The notes under the pieces were generated by a model, which worked only from the letters and a program-made list of their open reading frames with translations, had not been told where the DNA came from and ran no database searches. Shown here in pieces: positions 26,526-34,614 of a stretch of 64,000 nucleotides of DNA (the first letter of the stretch is position 1; each line of letters starts with the position of its first letter). The translations under genes were made by a program, and so were the position numbers. This DNA comes from Hyphomicrobiales bacterium (GTDB taxonomy: Bacteria > Pseudomonadota > Alphaproteobacteria > Rhizobiales > Rhizobiaceae). The stretch lies in assembly GCA_900468065.1 (NCBI GenBank), contig UBTA01000068.1, positions 1-64,000 on the forward strand, given 5' to 3'.

Positions 26526-26541
26526 CTATACAATTGTATAG
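26526..26541. promoter_or_regulatory. Perfect 16-bp palindrome upstream of the ThDP decarboxylase gene
   Basis: CTATACAATTGTATAG is a perfect palindrome located 30 bases before the start codon. Its size and symmetry fit a repressor operator. It differs from the LysR-type sites upstream, so the last gene may have its own control. Confidence 0.5.
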
Positions 26542-26571
26542 CAAGAAACGAAAAATAAGAGGAACACCCGC

Positions 26572-28185
26572 ATGATCAGCACCGGCATGTATCTGACGAA
26601 ACTGCTCACAGCCTATGGCGTCGATATCGTCTTCGGCATTCCGGGCGTGCATACGGTCGAGCTCTATCGCGGATTGGCGGGCAGCGCGATCCGGCATGTG
26701 ACGCCGCGCCATGAGCAGGGGGCGGGGTTCATGGCCGACGGTTATGCGCGGGCGACCGGCAAGCCGGGCGTCTGCTTCATCATCACCGGGCCGGGCATGA
26801 CCAATATCGTCACCGCCATGGGCCAGGCCTATGGCGACAGCATTCCGATGCTGGTGATCTCGACCGTCAATGCCCATGGCCGGATGGGCTCGGGCGAGGG
26901 TTGGCTGCATGAACTACCCAACCAGCAGGCGCTGGTGAGCGGCGTCTCTGCCTTCAGCTGCACCGTCAACCGGCCGGAGGACCTGGCGTCGGCTTTGGCG
27001 TGCGCCTTTGCCATCTTCGACAGCGCCCGGCCGCGGCCGGTACATATCGAACTGCCGATCAACGTCATGCTGGCTTCGGCCGATCACTTGGCTGTGCCGG
27101 AAGAGCCGGTGCGCCTGTCGCGGCCGGCCGGTGACGCAAATGCGTTGAAGGCGGCGGCGGCGTTGCTTGACGGGGCGATGGCACCGGTCATCCTCGCAGG
27201 CGGCGGCGCAATCGGTGCGGCGGCGCAGGTCCGGGCGCTGGCGGAACGGCTCGATGCGCCTGTGGTGATGACCACCAATGGCCGGGGCCTCCTGCCGTCG
27301 GGGCATACGCTGGCGGTCAATCTTTCGGCCAGCATGCCGGCCACACGCGCGCTGATCGAGGCGGCCGACGTGGTGCTCGGTATCGGTACGGAACTCGGGC
27401 CGACCGATTATGATATGTATGAGGACGGGTTCTTTTCCATTCCCGGTACCTTCATCCGCGTCGATATCGACCCGGCGCAGTTGATGCGGACACGCGCGCC
27501 CGAGATCGGCATCGTCGGCGATGCGGCGGCATGCGCGGCTAGTTTGGTGGATTTGGTCTCCGTGGGGGCACGGGAGGGAGCTGCGCGGGCAGCGCAGGTC
27601 GAAACGCTTGTCCACCGCGACGTTCCCGCCGTCATGCTCGACGACCTGATCATTCTCGAAACGATCCGCGACACGCTACCGGACGTGCTGATCGCCGGCG
27701 ATTCGACCCAGCTCGTCTACGCCGGCAATACGGCCTATGAGGCGGCCTCGCCGGGCTCCTATTTCAACTCTGCAACTGGGTACGGCACGCTCGGCTATGG
27801 CCTTCCGGCAGGGATAGGCGCCAAGATCGGACGGCCGGAGCGGCCGGTCGTGGTGCTGGCGGGAGACGGCGGTCTGCAGTTTTCGCTGGCCGAACTTGCC
27901 TCGGCGATGGAGGCAAAGGCCTCTGTTATCCTGATGCTGCACGACAATGGCGGTTACGGCGAGATCAAGTCCTACATGGTCGCCAAGAACATCCCGCCAC
28001 TCGGCGTCGATCTGCATACGCCCGATTTCATCGCCATCGGCCGGGCTTACGGCTGGCATGCGGAACGGCTGGAGAGCTTCGAGGCTTTGAAGCCAGCACT
28101 TGAGGCTGCGCAGGCGCGCGTCGTGCCGACGATGCTGGTCTTCGGCGATACTGTTCGCGCGCAGGCGGCGGGTGGCGGGCGTTAA
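26572..28185 (+). CDS. Thiamine-diphosphate-dependent decarboxylase (5-guanidino-2-oxopentanoate decarboxylase/acetolactate synthase-like)
   Basis: 537 residues with the three-domain ThDP enzyme plan. The catalytic Glu of the N-terminal domain is in TPRHEQGAGFMADGYAR (about 45), the central domain follows, and the C-terminal ThDP motif is GDGGLQFSLAELASAMEAK... ending HDNGGYGEI (GDG...N). Overall it looks most like AruI-type 5-guanidino-2-oxopentanoate decarboxylases of the arginine transaminase pathway, though acetolactate synthase-like enzymes of other function are similar. It ends a cluster with a polyamine-type importer and a guanidine-modifying-fold hydrolase, which supports guanidino metabolism. 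Substrate is inferred. Confidence 0.75.
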   Translation: MISTGMYLTKLLTAYGVDIVFGIPGVHTVELYRGLAGSAIRHVTPRHEQGAGFMADGYARATGKPGVCFIITGPGMTNIVTAMGQAYGDSIPMLVISTVNAHGRMGSGEGWLHELPNQQALVSGVSAFSCTVNRPEDLASALACAFAIFDSARPRPVHIELPINVMLASADHLAVPEEPVRLSRPAGDANALKAAAALLDGAMAPVILAGGGAIGAAAQVRALAERLDAPVVMTTNGRGLLPSGHTLAVNLSASMPATRALIEAADVVLGIGTELGPTDYDMYEDGFFSIPGTFIRVDIDPAQLMRTRAPEIGIVGDAAACAASLVDLVSVGAREGAARAAQVETLVHRDVPAVMLDDLIILETIRDTLPDVLIAGDSTQLVYAGNTAYEAASPGSYFNSATGYGTLGYGLPAGIGAKIGRPERPVVVLAGDGGLQFSLAELASAMEAKASVILMLHDNGGYGEIKSYMVAKNIPPLGVDLHTPDFIAIGRAYGWHAERLESFEALKPALEAAQARVVPTMLVFGDTVRAQAAGGGR

Positions 28186-28198
28186 CCGGAGCCGCCGG

Positions 28199-29407
28199 TC
28201 ACTCGGCCGGCTGCGCCCGGGTGCGCGACAGGGCAGCATAACCACCAGATGTCAGGAGGATGATGACGCAGACGTAGATGTCGGCAGTCATCGTCAGCCC
28301 GACGGCACGCGACAGGAACCCGGCGAGGATAGCGGGAATGCTGAAGGCAAGATAGCTCTGGACATAATAGGCGGACAGAAGCCCGGCGCGCTCCTCCGGC
28401 TTGGCGAGCGGCATGATCGTACTGACCGCGCCGAGGAAGCAGGAGCCGAAGCCGGCACCGGCGGTGATCGTGCCAGAAAACAGCAACGCCACAAGGCCGG
28501 TATGGACGCCGCCGACGACGATCAGCAGACCGGCCATCATGGTGAAGACACCGAGTGTGAGATTGGCGCGGGCCGGCTTCTGGCGCCGGACGAAGACTGC
28601 GAGTGCGCCACTGAGGGTGAGCGCCGCAACCGTCAGCCCGCCGGTCATCGGTGAATGATTGCCGGTGGCGGCACCAACCAGTGACGGCATCAGCGAGAGA
28701 TAGAAGCCGCCGAGCGACCAGATCGAGATATTGATAGGCGTGACGGCCATCAGCGACGGGCGGACCTGCGGCGGCACGCCGACATGCGGGCGCAGGGAGG
28801 CCAGCGCGCCTGGCTTGGACTCTGCCGTTTCGGGAACGCTCCAGACGAAGACGGCCTGCGCGAGCAAGGCTGCGAAAACAACGAGATAGACCAGACGCAT
28901 CGGATCGGGTGCGAACTGGACGAGCGCGCCGGCGCCCAACGCACCGACGGCCATGCCGAGCAGCGGCGAAATGCTGTTGACGATCGGTCCTGTTATCTTG
29001 TTGGCGTCGACCAGTGCTGCGCCGATGGCGCCGCTGGCTGCACCCGTGGCGATGCCCTGGACGATGCGGGCGGCGATGAGCCAGGAGGGGCTGTCGGCCA
29101 GCATGAAGAGAAGCATGGAAGCGGCCTGCAGCAGGATGGCAGCGAAGATGATGGGGCGGCGTCCGATATGATCGGACAGCGAGCCGACGATCAAAAGCGT
29201 TGTCAGCAGGCTGAAGGCATAGACGCTGAAGATGAAGGTGAGCAGAATCGGTGAGAAGTGCCAGTTCTCCTGATAGAGGTGATAGAGCGGCGTGGGTGCA
29301 GCGGATGCGGCAAGGAAGGTAACAAGCGTTGCCGCGTGGAAGCTCAGGGCCCAGCGTCGTTTGGCCGGTGAAAGGCTGCCGCAAACAGGTTCACTTTTGC
29401 TCGACAT
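28199..29407 (-). CDS. MFS transporter
   Basis: 402 residues with about twelve hydrophobic helices and the MFS loop-2/3 motif GSLSDHIGRRPIIFAAILLQ (about 55-75). Probably a drug or metabolite exporter. The divergent TetR gene starts about 120 bases away, and two inverted repeats between them look like operators, the usual plan for a TetR-controlled pump. The ATG at 29407 fits the first helix. Confidence 0.87.
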   Translation of the reverse strand: MSSKSEPVCGSLSPAKRRWALSFHAATLVTFLAASAAPTPLYHLYQENWHFSPILLTFIFSVYAFSLLTTLLIVGSLSDHIGRRPIIFAAILLQAASMLLFMLADSPSWLIAARIVQGIATGAASGAIGAALVDANKITGPIVNSISPLLGMAVGALGAGALVQFAPDPMRLVYLVVFAALLAQAVFVWSVPETAESKPGALASLRPHVGVPPQVRPSLMAVTPINISIWSLGGFYLSLMPSLVGAATGNHSPMTGGLTVAALTLSGALAVFVRRQKPARANLTLGVFTMMAGLLIVVGGVHTGLVALLFSGTITAGAGFGSCFLGAVSTIMPLAKPEERAGLLSAYYVQSYLAFSIPAILAGFLSRAVGLTMTADIYVCVIILLTSGGYAALSRTRAQPAE

Positions 29408-29426
29408 AGCGCTATGGTTCCTAAAA

Positions 29427-29489
29427 GCTAAAATATTGCGTTAGCTCTTGTAGCGCGAAGTCAGCCTAAAAGCAAATTATTTGCGTTAG
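29427..29489. promoter_or_regulatory. Two related inverted repeats in the MFS-TetR intergenic region
   Basis: GCTAAAATATTGCGTTAGC (29427-29445) has arms GCTAA/TTAGC. A second site, 29466-29489, has outer arms CTAA/TTAG around GCAAATTATTTGC, itself a palindrome. Both contain a TTGCGTTAG core, as expected for a doubled TetR operator controlling both genes. Confidence 0.5.
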
Positions 29490-29527
29490 TGATTTTGCCA
29501 GGCGAGCAGAAAGCGGAGATGGTGCCG

Positions 29528-30094
29528 ATGACCACACGGGAAAGTATCAGGCCGGGGGGGCGTAGCGCCCGCGTGCAGGCCTCGGTGCACAAGGCGGTGC
29601 GGGGCCTCCTGTCGACGATGGACCGGAGCGATGTGACGATCCCGCTGATTGCCACTGAGGCTGGTGTCACGCCCTCAACGATTTACCGGCGCTGGGGTGA
29701 TCTGCCGGAACTGCTGGCCGACGTGGCCGTCGAACGCCTGCGTCCGGATGCGCCTCCAAGGGATACAGGTTCGGCGCGCACCGATCTCACGCAATGGGCC
29801 GAGCAATATGCCGACGAAATGGCCTCCGGCATCGGCCGGGCGATGATCCGCGACGTGCTCGCCAGCGTCGGCGCGGATACAGGCAATGCCGGAAAATGTT
29901 GCAGTTATACCCGCGAACAGGTGCAGTCGATTGCTGAGCGGGCGCGCGATCGTGGCGAGGAATTTCCGGATGTGGAAACGGTGATCGACAAGCTCGTCGC
30001 CCCGATCATGTACCGCATCCTTTTCGACGACGTGCCGCCGACCTCCGAAAAGGTGCTGTCGCTGGTGGAGAGCTTGCTACCGGAGCGGCGGTAG
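29528..30094 (+). CDS. TetR/AcrR-family transcriptional regulator
   Basis: About 188 residues. The N-terminal HTH region is visible (VTIPLIATEAGVTPSTIYRRWGDLPELLADVA), followed by a TetR_C-type ligand domain. I chose the ATG at 29528, where CGGAGAT lies at normal spacing; two other in-frame starts lie 9 and 39 bases upstream. Divergent from the MFS transporter, with paired palindromes between, so it is likely the local repressor. Confidence 0.83.
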   Translation: MTTRESIRPGGRSARVQASVHKAVRGLLSTMDRSDVTIPLIATEAGVTPSTIYRRWGDLPELLADVAVERLRPDAPPRDTGSARTDLTQWAEQYADEMASGIGRAMIRDVLASVGADTGNAGKCCSYTREQVQSIAERARDRGEEFPDVETVIDKLVAPIMYRILFDDVPPTSEKVLSLVESLLPERR

Positions 30095-30123
30095 GCACTG
30101 GCTTGAATTGAGCGCGGACTGTA

Positions 30124-30633
30124 TTGACGGAATTGCTAGAAATTGCCGCTAAGGTTGTGGTTTCTAAACGGTGGTGTTGTATCGCCCGACGTGAGCGGGA
30201 GCGCCGATACTGCGGAGCAGGGCAGATGGAAAGACGGCTGTGCCCGCGCGTGACGCATTCTGTTTCCCGGTGGCTCTGGCCTGATTGCATCCCGGCGCCC
30301 GTGTCGGGTGATACATTTTTGAGCTATGGTGGCTGGCTGCTCGGGTTTCTGACGGCACTCCTTGGGCGCCAGGGCATATGGGCCTGTACGGCTGCCGTCG
30401 AAGCGGCGGTGCATCGGCATCTCGACGAACAGTTGCATTTCCTGAAAGGGCACGATCCTGATTTTTTGAGTGACATCATCCTGTCCATTCGCGATGAGGG
30501 AATCGCGCATCTACGTCATGCCGAAGAACGGTTGGTGTCGCGGAGCGTCGCTTTTTCTGTACTAAGGGGGATCATCTCTTTAGCGACGGACACCCTGATA
30601 TGGTTGTCGACTTGGGAGATTCGACGCGGATGA
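30124..30633 (+). pseudogene. Degenerate COQ7-like (demethoxyubiquinone hydroxylase) remnant
   Basis: The C-terminal part of this 169-codon frame resembles COQ7/DMQ hydroxylases: YGGWLLGFLTALLGRQGIWACTAAVEAAVHRHLDEQL followed by IRDEGIAHLRHAEE, matching the ferritin-like helices with their carboxylate and His ligands. A short upstream piece (RYCGAGQMERRL) resembles the family's first helix. However, the segment that should carry the first ExxH motif is missing or scrambled and no signal for a start is evident, so I read it as decayed by an internal deletion. A divergent but working protein cannot be excluded. Confidence 0.5.
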
Positions 30634-30759
30634 CGCGGGCTTTGAAAGCCGAGAGCAGGTGACGTCATCTTGGTCTTGGGTTGTCGACAGGTTACCGCAT
30701 CTTGAAGTCGGCTCTTCAATGTAATACCTTGGCAAAAACATTCCTTACCGAGGTGCAGG

Positions 30760-30993
30760 ATGAGCGCAACAGTGACCACGAAGGGACAGGTGACCATTCC
30801 CAAGCCGGTGCGGGATTTTCTCGGCATCGTGCCGGGAACGCGGGTGGATTTTCGGTGGGCTCCCGACGGCAGCGTCGTCTTGACGCGCGCCGATGAAAAG
30901 CGCCCTGCAAGCCGCTTCAGCAAGCTTCGCGGCCATGCGGGCAAGGGTTTGAGCACCGATGCCATCATGGCTCTAACGCGCGGTGACGAGTGA
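30760..30993 (+). CDS. vapB: AbrB/MazE-family antitoxin (VapB type)
   Basis: 77 residues with a SpoVT/AbrB DNA-binding fold (ATVTTKGQVTIPKPVRDFLGI) and an acidic, flexible C-terminal toxin-binding tail. It neutralises the adjacent PIN toxin and probably represses the operon. Its stop overlaps the GTG start of the toxin by four bases, the standard coupling for such pairs. Confidence 0.87.
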   Translation: MSATVTTKGQVTIPKPVRDFLGIVPGTRVDFRWAPDGSVVLTRADEKRPASRFSKLRGHAGKGLSTDAIMALTRGDE

Positions 30994-31394
30994 CGCTGAT
31001 CGATACCAATATCCTGCTCGATGTGGTGACCGACGACCCCAATTGGTCGGACTGGTCGATTGACCAACTGGAAGCCGCGGCCCTGCGCGGTCCGCTTCTG
31101 ATCAATGATGTCGTCTATGCCGAACTGGCTGTGCGCTATGAGCGGATCGAGAGGCTGGAGGTATTTCTATCCGAAGCCGGAATCGAGCTCGCTGCGATGT
31201 CGCGCGCGGGGTTGTTCCTGGCCGGAAAAGTGTTCCAGAAATACCGCAGGGCGGGTGGGTCGCGCGCCGGTGTCCTGCCGGATTTTTTTATTGGCGCACA
31301 CGCGGCTGTTGATCGGCTGGAACTTCTGACCAGAGATACGGGGCGGTACCGGACGTATTTTCCAACTGTGACGTTGATTACGCCGGATCGGTAG
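30990..31394 (+). CDS. vapC: PIN-domain ribonuclease toxin (VapC type)
   Basis: 134 residues. Acidic PIN residues are visible: D in TLIDTNILLDVV (about 5), E in INDVVYAELAV (about 45) and D in VLPDFFIGAHA (about 98), forming the Mg-binding RNase site. VapC toxins cleave tRNA or rRNA. The GTG start lies inside the antitoxin stop. The pair looks intact. The following 263 bases hold no gene that I can support. Confidence 0.87.
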   Translation: MTLIDTNILLDVVTDDPNWSDWSIDQLEAAALRGPLLINDVVYAELAVRYERIERLEVFLSEAGIELAAMSRAGLFLAGKVFQKYRRAGGSRAGVLPDFFIGAHAAVDRLELLTRDTGRYRTYFPTVTLITPDR

Positions 31395-31657
31395 GGATGT
31401 TGGAGCCGCCAGCGTGTCTGCTCCGTGCGTAGACTTGATCCCACATGGCACAGTTGTTTCTCCCCGCGGGCGCGCGGTGGCTGGACATCGGTCGTGCACT
31501 CATGGGCGCGCAACCAGTTTTGTCGCACGATGATGGCGTCTGCCGAGATCGAGCGGACCTGTTCGACGAAGCGCGCCAACTGACAGGTGACCTTTGGGTG
31601 TGTCGGATGACAATTCGCGACGGCGGGCGCGACGGCCTTCGACTGATCGAGGCGAGT

Positions 31658-32458
31658 TCAGGGAACAATCCCACGACAGGCCCATGCGATATTGGCAAAT
31701 GATCTCGGGCCATCGGGACGCCCGGCTTCATAGGCGTCACGTACGGCTGCATCCGTCCGCTCACGCTCCAACGCGTCGAGCGAGGCTACATAATTTCCCA
31801 GCGGTCCTTCGCCGGCAGCAATCGGTGCCCACAGGTCGTCGAAACTTTGATAATCCATACGGACCATCAACTGGGCTTCTGTGACATCCACAAGCCCCTG
31901 ATCGGCAAAGGCCTGCCTCATTTCGCCCGGCTGCATCATCGGCTGGAAACAGTAACGGGCGCGTAGTTGGCGCCCGCGATCGCTATATGCCGCCACGGTG
32001 TCGACCACCATGCGCATCCCAGGCATGCCACCGAGATGATCCCAAACGGCTCCCGCCACCACGCCGCCAGGCCTGACGACCCGGCGCATCTCGCCGACGG
32101 CCTTTTCTGCCTCCGGCACGAAATGGAGCACCAATAGCGCCAGCGCCCGATCGAACGTGCCGTCGTCGAATGGCAGTGCGCAGGCGTCTGCCTGACGGAC
32201 TTTTATGCGCGGATCGGCATTGCGCCGGATGGTCTCTTCGACAAAGATGTTGGAATAGTCGATGGCTTCGATCTCACCGAGGTCAGCAGCGTTTGCAAGC
32301 GCAAACGTCAAACTGCCCGTGCCGCAGCCGACGTCAAGTATTCTTTCGCCGTCGGAAATTCCGGAAAATGCAATGAATTGAGGCGCGAGGTCTTTGCTCC
32401 AGCGGCCCATAAGCTGCTCGTAACCGTCTGCATTGTGAATGCTGAAGCTTGATCCCAT
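31658..32458 (-). CDS. SAM-dependent class I methyltransferase
   Basis: About 266 residues. The SAM-binding motif ILDVGCGTGSLTFALA (motif I) is at about 45, the acidic IEAIDYSNIFVEE at about 68, and ALPFDDGTFDRALALLVLHFV (motif IV region) at about 100; this is the Methyltransf_11/UbiE-like type. I chose the ATG at 32458, preceded by GGGAGG, over an ATG 45 bases upstream. The substrate is unknown and no neighbour explains it. Confidence 0.83.
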   Translation of the reverse strand: MGSSFSIHNADGYEQLMGRWSKDLAPQFIAFSGISDGERILDVGCGTGSLTFALANAADLGEIEAIDYSNIFVEETIRRNADPRIKVRQADACALPFDDGTFDRALALLVLHFVPEAEKAVGEMRRVVRPGGVVAGAVWDHLGGMPGMRMVVDTVAAYSDRGRQLRARYCFQPMMQPGEMRQAFADQGLVDVTEAQLMVRMDYQSFDDLWAPIAAGEGPLGNYVASLDALERERTDAAVRDAYEAGRPDGPRSFANIAWACRGIVP

Positions 32459-32971
32459 CGGAGCCTCCCTGACTTCTAAGACTATAGCAGTTTTCGGCAC
32501 CAACGCGATAATTTAGCGGTGGACTCGCGGTTTTCTCTGCACGGTTCAACTGTTCACGGTCATGCTGTTCGTCCTGCCAATCTTCCTGCACCTAGACGGG
32601 TTGCCACGTAGTGCCCAGTCGCATGGACAGGAGTACCCCGGCAGTATGCGGATGTACGGCGACATGTCAGAGGCTTCGACGCCTGCTCCGGTCGTTTCAA
32701 GCCGGAACGCTTCAAGCAACATGCCCAATGGAGGATCGGTGGTTGACCTGTGATCGGGCGATGCAGATACTGACGTTTTGCCTGTAAGCGCCATGAGAAA
32801 GAGCCTGCCATGAGGGTGGCTGCAAAACAGAACGCGGATGACTTCGTCTCCACGCCTTCGGCGCGGACGTTGTTTGCCGAACTGCTGCTGCTGTGCGCCC
32901 GTATCGGATATTCACCCCACCGGTCCGTTTGATCCCGCTTCACGGCAATCAGATATTCAAGGACACGGATC
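32459..32971. other. Intergenic stretch of about 510 bases with no supported gene
   Basis: Open frames of 60-140 codons on both strands lack ribosome binding sites and family resemblance. The region separates the methyltransferase from the divergent aminotransferase and must hold both promoters. I see no clear repeats in it. Confidence 0.4.
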
Positions 32972-34363
32972 ATGAATTTATCCAATCATAAATATTCCCT
33001 GCAGAAGTTGCAGGCGCTGGACTCCGCCCACCATCTCCATCCCTTCACCGATCACAAAGAGCTGCGATCCATCGGTTCGCGCATGATCGTTCGCGGTGAG
33101 GGACCCTTCGTCTACGATAGCGAAGGTGGCGAGATTCTCGATGCAATGGCTGGCCTCTGGTGCGTCAACATAGGCTACGGACGCGACGAGCTCGCCGATG
33201 TTGCCGCCCAGCAGATGCGGGAACTGCCATTCTACAATTCGTTCTTCAAATGCACGACACCATCCCCGGTACGGCTTTCCGCCAAACTTGCCGAACTTGC
33301 GCCCCCCGATATGAACCAGGTTTTTTACGGTTCTTCCGGCTCCGAGGCGAACGATACAGCACTTCGTCTTGTGCGCCATTACTGGTCGCTTGAGGGTAAG
33401 CCGGACAAGAACATCATCATCTCACGCGACAATGCCTATCACGGCTCGACAGTCGCCGGCGCATCGCTCGGCGGCATGGCGCATATGCATAAGCAACTGG
33501 GCGGCATGGTCCCCAACATCGTCCATGTCATGGCGCCCTATGCTTATGGCTTGTCGTTGCCCGGTGAAAGCGAGCATGATTTCGGCCTGCGGGCGGCGCG
33601 TGCCATCGAGGATGCCATCCTTGCGGCAGGGGCCGACAGGGTCGCGGCCTTTATCGGCGAGCCGATCATGGGGGCAGGCGGCGTCAAGATACCACCGGCA
33701 AGCTATTGGCCGGAGGTTCAGCGAATCTGCAAGAAATATGACGTGTTGCTTATGCTTGATGAGGTGATTACCGGTTATGGCCGCACCGGTGAATGGTTTG
33801 CCGCCACCACATTCGGTATCGAGGCCGACACGATCACCACTGCCAAGGCTCTGACGTCCGGCTATCAGCCGCTGTCAGCACTTTTGGTGGGGGATCGGAT
33901 TGCCAGCACATTGGTCGAAAAGGGCGGCGAGTTCTATCACGGCTACACCTATTCCGGGCATCCGGTGTGCTGCGCCGTGGCGCTGAAAAATCTGGAAATC
34001 ATTGAGAACGAAGGCCTTGTCGAGCGTGTTCGCGACGACACCGGCCCCTATCTCGCGGAGCAGTTGGCCAAGCGTCTGAACGGTCATCCTCTGGTCGGCG
34101 AAACGCGATCCGTCGGCATGATGGCCGCCATCGAGATCGTCAACGATAAAGCAGCGCGCAGCCGTTTTTTGCCTGCCGGGTCCGCTGCCGGCAAGGTCCA
34201 CGATCACGCCATTCGCAACGGCCTGATGGCGCGCGCCACCGATGATACCATCATCATGTCGCCGCCACTGATCTGGACCCGCCAGATGATCGACCTTGCA
34301 TGCGACCGTCTGCTCGTCGCTCTTGATCTGGCCGAGGCTGATCTAGCATCCCAACGCGGTTGA
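32972..34363 (+). CDS. Class III PLP-dependent aminotransferase (omega-amino acid/diamine:pyruvate type)
   Basis: 463 residues. Class III features include YGSSGSEANDTALRLVRHYW (phosphate-binding region, about 118-137), NAYHGSTVAGASLGG, the cofactor aspartate in LLMLDEVITGYGRTG (about 265), and the PLP lysine in ITTAKALTSGYQPLSA (about 290). Members transfer the amino group of putrescine, beta-alanine or related omega-amino compounds to pyruvate. It lies upstream of a peptide-type importer but is separated by 250 bases with a promoter, so co-transcription is uncertain. Confidence 0.88.
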   Translation: MNLSNHKYSLQKLQALDSAHHLHPFTDHKELRSIGSRMIVRGEGPFVYDSEGGEILDAMAGLWCVNIGYGRDELADVAAQQMRELPFYNSFFKCTTPSPVRLSAKLAELAPPDMNQVFYGSSGSEANDTALRLVRHYWSLEGKPDKNIIISRDNAYHGSTVAGASLGGMAHMHKQLGGMVPNIVHVMAPYAYGLSLPGESEHDFGLRAARAIEDAILAAGADRVAAFIGEPIMGAGGVKIPPASYWPEVQRICKKYDVLLMLDEVITGYGRTGEWFAATTFGIEADTITTAKALTSGYQPLSALLVGDRIASTLVEKGGEFYHGYTYSGHPVCCAVALKNLEIIENEGLVERVRDDTGPYLAEQLAKRLNGHPLVGETRSVGMMAAIEIVNDKAARSRFLPAGSAAGKVHDHAIRNGLMARATDDTIIMSPPLIWTRQMIDLACDRLLVALDLAEADLASQRG

Positions 34364-34537
34364 TCCAAGGCGGCCGCTGCCGGATTGGCGGCGGCCGCTT
34401 CGTCAGTGATTGTACCCTTATGCCGCGTGCGCGACGTGACAGGCCGGCTTTGCCGGCGATATTTCCCACGCCAATCCCATTAAATCTGACACTTAGCATC
34501 CCGGCCGGGACGAATTCCGGCCGCGCGCAATTCTCTG

Positions 34538-34594
34538 TTGACAGAAATCGCACGGCCATTATTCTGTTATAAGAATACATATAGCATAATAATG
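34538..34594 (+). promoter_or_regulatory. Promoter and possible IclR site before the importer operon
   Basis: TTGACA at 34538-34543 and TATTCT at 34560-34565, spaced 16 bases, form a plausible sigma-70 promoter. Downstream, CATAATAATG (34585-34594) is the reverse complement of CATTATTATG at 40662-40671 in the iclR intergenic region, hinting at a shared regulator site. Confidence 0.4.
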
Positions 34595-34614
34595 GAACAA
34601 ATGGGAGCTCCAAC

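Noticed and set aside
28182..29384. 400-codon alternative frame overlapping the MFS gene
   Set aside because: Same strand but other frame; Arg/His-rich, no membrane pattern, whereas the chosen frame shows twelve helices and the MFS motif.
31395..31657. Possible small gene between vapC and the methyltransferase
   Set aside because: An 85-codon frame exists on the plus strand, but it has no ribosome binding site and no recognised similarity.
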